From Bagarius yarrelli (Eukaryota; Chordata; Actinopteri; Siluriformes; Sisoridae), in the NCBI GenBank assembly GCA_005784505.1, contig VCAZ01000012.1, forward strand, positions 4,283,011 to 4,347,010: a DNA stretch of 64,000 nt, in the 5' to 3' direction. Positions within the stretch are counted from its first letter, which is position 1. Every line of letters begins with the position of its first letter. Made by a program: the position numbers and the translations under genes. This document shows positions 59,397-64,000 of the stretch, piece by piece. The notes below the pieces were generated by a model. That model made no database searches. It saw only the letters and a list, made by a program, of their open reading frames with translations, and was not told the DNA's origin.

Positions 59397-60267
59397 TTTA
59401 CGAAGTAGGATGTGATTTTGGATTAAAAGACTATATTAATCCCGGATTAACATATTATTAACCAATAATAACCATCTAATGTCATCAGCGTATGTCAACC
59501 AAACCCGCCTGAATCCAGTTTTGAATCTTTCCCTGCTTTTAAACCAAAATGTAATATTATAAATGAATATATATATAAATAAAAATAACAGTAATTACCT
59601 AAATGAATATCTGTGATACATTACATGCTGTACTAAACAACTACATACAACATGTATGTGCAGTTTAGTTAATGGGTGAACATTTCCCTCACCTTTGTGA
59701 CCAATCATAGATGTGTGTGTGTGCAGGAAAATGTTTTTAGGTGTACATGCATAAATAGAAAGTAAATTCATAGATTTTTTTTTTCCTAATTTATGTTTCA
59801 GAAAATTTTCCTTGTGATTGTTACATTTCAATATGCTGTGATTTAATTAAACAATTGTTATTGTTGTTTATAGTAAGAATGTTGCTTTATTGCGGTTCTA
59901 CAGGTTCACCGTTTCAGAGTATTTTATATTTCATTGTTCATTAGTGATTGTTTATGATTTACTGTCTAAATTTATTAATGTTTATTTTGGATTATCATCA
60001 GTTATTTTGATATCGTTTGTCTTATTTCATGTTGTGATCTAATCCAGGAATCGTCAATGGCAGTAAATTATTTCAGAGTCAATGAATTATCGTCTCAGTC
60101 AATAAAAGGAAAAAGGAAAGATTTAATAGATTGAGGTGGGTTTGGTTGGTTGGCACACACTGAAGACATCAGTTTGTTAGGATTAGTTGATTGACATGTT
60201 GATCCAGGATTAACAAAGGATGTTATTCCTGAATCACATGCTACTTCGTAAAAATCACATCCACTCA
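59397..60267. repeat. inverted repeat pair
   Basis: TTTACGAAGTAGGATGTGATTTT at 59397 and the following TAATCCCGGATTAACAT, then CATCAGCGTATGTCAACCAAACCCGCCTGAATC to about 59515, recur in reverse complement at 60126-60267 with moderate divergence. The arms are roughly 120-140 bp and about 610 bp apart. It may be one foldback element or two opposed copies of one repeat. Confidence 0.75.
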
Positions 60268-60522
60268 GAAATAAATGATGAATCTTCCTGCAAAACATTC
60301 TTTTACAGAATTCTAAAAATGTTTTGAATGCAAAGTTAATCAAAAGAAAGTGATGGTTTAAATGGTGTATTAGTGGCTATTTCTGGACCCTCTATTACCT
60401 TTCTGCCCTGTTTACAATTTGATGCTTATGCTTGACTGAGCGTTGTTGCTCCCAGCTTTCATCCATTCTTATTGACTTAATAATAATTACTATTAGTAAA
60501 TTAAGCTGATAAAAAGGTGATA

Positions 60523-61913
60523 CACTATATGGGCAAAGGTACTGTGACGTCTAACTATCACTTTAATTTTTCTGTTTTGCATATTTGCATAGCTGAGTTT
60601 CTAATGTGCATGTCTGTCTGTTATATCCTAACCCACTGAGGTCCTAGCAGCTATATGTCCATCAATCACAGATTATTTTTTACTAGTTTCTCACTAACAG
60701 CTCGGATCTAAAGCATATGATTTCTCCTCTGTTGTCATGCTTGACCAGGCCTGAGCAGAGATCCAAGCCACGGAGCTTCCTCATGCTGTAGGACTGATGA
60801 AAAAGGGTAGACTGGAGATGAGCTGGCAATGACAAGTGCTGTAGCATGAAAGCATCTGGTATTGATAGCATAGAGATGCTTGTATGGAAATCTACATAAT
60901 CTACGTAAAAACCAATGTTTTGTCATGTTATTTTTTCTTTTTTAGTTGCAGGGTCAGTCAGAATGTATGCACAATATGCATGGCAGCATATATCGCACCC
61001 TTATCAACACAATAAATTATTGTATCTGCCATTATACAGGAAGCAGGAAGCAAATTAATGTTAAACCTGCAATGAAATTAGAAATGATGCTGATTTATAA
61101 GTTGCTTAAAAGCTTCTGGTTGCAATTCTGTTTGGAAGTATACTCTTGTAGACATGTCATCATTTCTAATCACACACTCCAGTGTCTCTTGAGTCTGAAG
61201 GTTTTTTCTTAATATCATCTCAGGAAGTTTTGTTTCTTGCCACCATTGCCTCAAGATTGCTTACTGGGGATAGACATTAAGTTAATTAAAAAATAAAATA
61301 ATAATTAAAATTTTTATAATTCTCTGAAGCTGCCTTTATTCATCGTTTTAGTGTTCCCAGAAAATAAATGTAATATGTCATGTGCTCCCCATTTCTACAG
61401 TTTAAGCTGTATGTATTGTAGCTCTACATTTATGTGACATGATTGAGATAGGAGAAATCTGGGTCAACGCACAGAATGCAGTGACAGCGAGCCACATTTT
61501 TATCCGCTGAGTGTGTTTGTCTGTGTTGATTTCAGTGGGTTAGGTCAGATCAGTCCCTGGGGCCATCAAAATGTTTGCAGTGTCTATTCCTGCCACCAGT
61601 CCTACCTTTCATCCTTATACTGTATGTGTGACACTCTCTGAGAAACAGCACTCTTTTCACTAGAGACAGTATTACTGCCATCAGTACATTCACACTCTTA
61701 CACACTGTTTGAAAGGTCTGGACATGGACAGATGTTCCGGGCCCTGTTCACATGTATAACGAATGTCACTATCCTATTCCAGATTTACTCTTACTGTGCA
61801 CAGGCACATTTTTGCGCTGAAACAGTGTTTGGGTCTCAACTGTGTGCTTCCATCTTTGTGGTGACACACACATGTGGGTCTGCTGGTAAAGTGTTCACAA
61901 TCTTTTGGCCAGT
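60523..61913. mobile_element. possible Tc1/mariner-type relic defined by its ends
   Basis: ACACTATATGGGCAAAGGTACTG at the left faces CACAATCTTTTGGCCAGTATATATTG at the right. Both resemble the end word ACACTATATGGACAAAAGTATTG of a widespread fish transposon. The interior has no recognisable transposase and includes a different repeat at 61190-61350, so the pairing may be fortuitous. Confidence 0.35.
61190..61350 (-). repeat. interspersed fish repeat, copy 3
   Basis: ATATCATCTCAGGAAGTTTTGTTTCTTGCCACC and GATTGCTTACTGGGGATAGACATTAA, then TCTGAAGCTGCCTTTATTC, align with 21690-21850 and, in reverse, 42285-42520. Confidence 0.6.
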
Positions 61914-62969
61914 ATATATTGTGTATGTACTACATCCTTTAGTACAGCACTAAAGAGAAATGGAGAAAAACGGCACTGTATATGAGGAGCATCCAGATTC
62001 GATGAAGGTAGCCCAGATTTCTGTTATAATGTGAATGGATATTAAACATATAAAGATGGCAAAGGTTTTCGGCACAAGGCTGGTGTCTTAGGATAATTGA
62101 ATTAGACTTATTATTGTGGATTTCTACCAATGATTTAAAAGACATAAATAAAAATGGCAGCAAGGATCCTAAGTGAAGAAGTGGATCTAATCAGTAAATA
62201 ATAGATTAGCACAATAAATAAAAGATTGCTTACAAATGCATTCATGCTGTAAAAAAGGGGATGGCATTTCATTCAAAAAAAAAAAAAACCCAGAAGGGAA
62301 GAGGAACAAGCTTCAGTGCTCAGCTCACCTTCTTTTTTCTGCTTTATAATTTAGTGACCTTGAGATGTTTCCTCCCCTGAGCTCTCTGCTTTTAGCTTTC
62401 TCTGTTGCCTGAGAAAGCCCATACTTCAGACAAAGTGCAGATTCCCTCAGCTTTGAAAGGCAGCACTCCCACGTACTGTTTATGAAGCACAAGATTAAAA
62501 AATCTTAACCCGTTTTAGGTTACTCTGTGTTAGTTTCAAGCAATGATTTCAAAATAAAACCACATTATGGTTTATAATAGTGCTGGTCATAAACACTGAG
62601 GGAACTTTAGATGCCTCGATTTAATTTTGGACCAACCTGCGCACCGCTCAGCAGGAAAAGGTGTGATCGATAGGGGTCTGACAGACTGAGGCAGCGGATG
62701 ACTTGCTTAGAAGGATCCAGACTAATGTGCCTAGCAGGCAGTGCCTGTTGTACGTCGCCTGCCAGCTGGCTGCTGCTGGGAGGGTTGCACTGTGCCGCTT
62801 GTCTGTGTGCTTGGTGTCAACTTTTGAAAATAAGTGCAGCCTGCATTTGTCAGACAGGATGGAGATCCCGGCCTAGACGCCCTGCACGAGACACTGTGAC
62901 CTGGTGGGCATCAGGTTGGGCCTGGCAACACCCCGCCTACTTGACCTTTTCAGTCAGACATGACCACAG
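61914..62969. other. intergenic DNA with a GC-richer stretch
   Basis: The part 62630-62960 is clearly richer in G and C than its surroundings. A 111-residue plus-strand frame covers it but shows no domain or codon signal I recognise. It could be a conserved element or an exon of an unseen gene; I make no call. Confidence 0.3.
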
Positions 62970-63475
62970 CAACAGTAGGGGAAAAAATACTTTATCCCCT
63001 GCTGATTTTGCACGTTTACCCACTGACAAATAAAATGTTAAGTCTATAATAACAAACAGTAAGAGACAGAATAACCACAAAAAAACATTGAGACAAAAAT
63101 GCACTTAAAAAAGTTTTAAATTGAGTTGCATTATAAATGAGTAAATTAAGAATTTGACACCTTCGCAAAACCAGACTTAGTATTTGGTGGCAAAACCCAT
63201 GGTGACAATCACAGAAGTCAGACGTTTCTTAGAGTTGGTCACCAGATTCACACACATATCATTTCAAATCATTAAGGTTTCAAGGCTGATGTTTGGCAAC
63301 CTTTACCTTCAGCCACTGATTTTATATGGAATTAAGACCTAGAGACTGGTTAGGCCACTCCAGGCCTTAATGTGCGTCTTTTAAGCCACTCCTTTGTTGC
63401 CTTGACTGTGTGTTTTGGGTTATTATGTTTGAATATCCACTTACAATCTATTTTTAATGCCCTGTCTGAGAGAAG
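62970..63475 (-). mobile_element. Tc1-like transposon fragment
   Basis: The left end AAATACTTTATCCCCTGCTGATTTTGCACG and the words TTAGTATTTGGTGGCAAAACCC and AAGTCAGACGTTTCTTAG match the left half of the 20345-21190 element (TTGGTGGCAAAACCCTTG type). It is cut by, or adjoins, a LINE tail at 63480. Confidence 0.75.
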
Positions 63476-63479
63476 AAGG

Positions 63480-63715
63480 TGATTTGTTTTGGGGACAGTC
63501 CAAAAACATGTATGCTGGGTTGATCGGTAATTATAAATTGCTCATAGGAGTGAGTGTAAGGGTGTGTTTGTTTATTTACATGTGGCCCTGCAATGGACCG
63601 GCGACCTGTCCAGGTTGTACCCCTGCCTTTCGCCCAATGACAGCTGGGATCGATCAGCAGATCCCTGTGAACCTCATTAGAAATAAATAGGTATAGATGA
63701 TGGATGGATGGATGT
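63480..63715 (+). mobile_element. LINE 3' end with (TGGA)n tail
   Basis: GGGGACAGTCCAAAAACATGTATG, CTGCAATGGACCGGCGACCTGTCCAGG and GCCCAATGACAGCTGGGATCGATC, ending in GATGGATGGATGGATG, are the classic 3' end of an abundant teleost LINE. The copy is 5'-truncated and joined directly to the Tc1 fragment before it. Confidence 0.85.
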
Positions 63716-64000
63716 TTTCCTTGTATAATTTATCCTATTTTTCCAAACAAAACTAAAAAGCATTTCATCAGTTTCCTTGGAGGTAGTAGTGTCAACATAA
63801 AGAGCCAATGCTGAATATGTTATTTAAGATATACCCACTGTTTTTCAAATCAAAACTCTTTCTCTCAATGATATGTCTTTTAAAAGCCAACGATTACATT
63901 TAGGGCATAATAGGGTTAAAAATTGGGAGAACATCTCATCTCAGTGATGTGTGCTTATGCAAAACATACTGCATGTGAAAAATCCCAAAACGTATATATA
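63716..64000. other. intergenic DNA at right edge
   Basis: AT-rich sequence; nothing recognised. Confidence 0.45.

Noticed and set aside
59001..59408. 135-residue plus-strand frame
   Set aside because: No recognisable domain, no splice signals, overlapped by other frames; likely chance.
62698..63033. 111-residue plus-strand frame rich in Cys and Trp
   Set aside because: No domain; its end lies inside a Tc1 fragment. Only the composition is noted as a finding.
1..64000. Prokaryotic features, CRISPR arrays, viral genomes, rRNA genes
   Set aside because: Nothing of the kind is visible; the spliced genes and repeats are those of a vertebrate nuclear genome.

Overview
This window is vertebrate nuclear DNA, almost certainly from a ray-finned (teleost) fish. 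Genes are split into short exons separated by long AT-rich introns. Intergenic and intronic DNA is full of degraded Tc1-like transposons, tRNA-headed SINEs ending in the common fish tail 'AAGTCGCTCTGGATA', LINE fragments, small inverted-terminal-repeat elements, solo LTRs and microsatellites. I cannot fix the species from sequence alone.

Two protein-coding genes are recognisable, both on the minus strand. SLC3A1 (rBAT, heavy subunit of the cystine/dibasic amino acid transporter) lies at the left edge: coding exon 1 at 3362-3779, exon 2 at 1540-1719, exon 3 at 1300-1442, and exon 4 running off the window at 1-129. PPM1B (Mg2+/Mn2+-dependent protein phosphatase 1B, PP2C beta) lies upstream of it in the direction of transcription: coding exons at 14434-15273, 13980-14097, 12169-12273, 11962-12019 and a tiny last coding exon at 9981-10004 ending in D-L-E-D-P-W-stop. 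A non-coding first exon is proposed near 41440-41770, which would give a first intron of about 26 kb. PPM1B followed by SLC3A1 in the same orientation is the order known in human 2p21, so the pair is conserved microsynteny; the products are not known to work together.

Region by region: 1-3779 SLC3A1; 3780-9980 intergenic DNA and PPM1B 3' UTR with LINE, Tc1 and SINE relics; 9981-15273 the PPM1B coding body; 15274-41437 inferred PPM1B intron 1, with Tc1 copies, MITE-like elements, a nested LINE and a 3-kb purine-only satellite-like block (37855-40890); 41440-41885 a candidate promoter and first exon; 41886-64000 about 22 kb with no supportable gene, holding LINE fragments, two related solo LTRs in opposite orientation, CTCF-like motifs, an inverted repeat pair and pentanucleotide arrays.

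One exon in each gene (PPM1B exon 4 and SLC3A1 exon 4) is broken by several small deletions while neighbouring exons are clean. This looks more like indel errors in a long-read assembly than gene death, but the sequence alone cannot decide. No clearly new biological system is visible. The most unusual structures are the purine-only block, the pentanucleotide-expanded solo LTR and a perfect 12-bp palindrome close to the putative PPM1B promoter.
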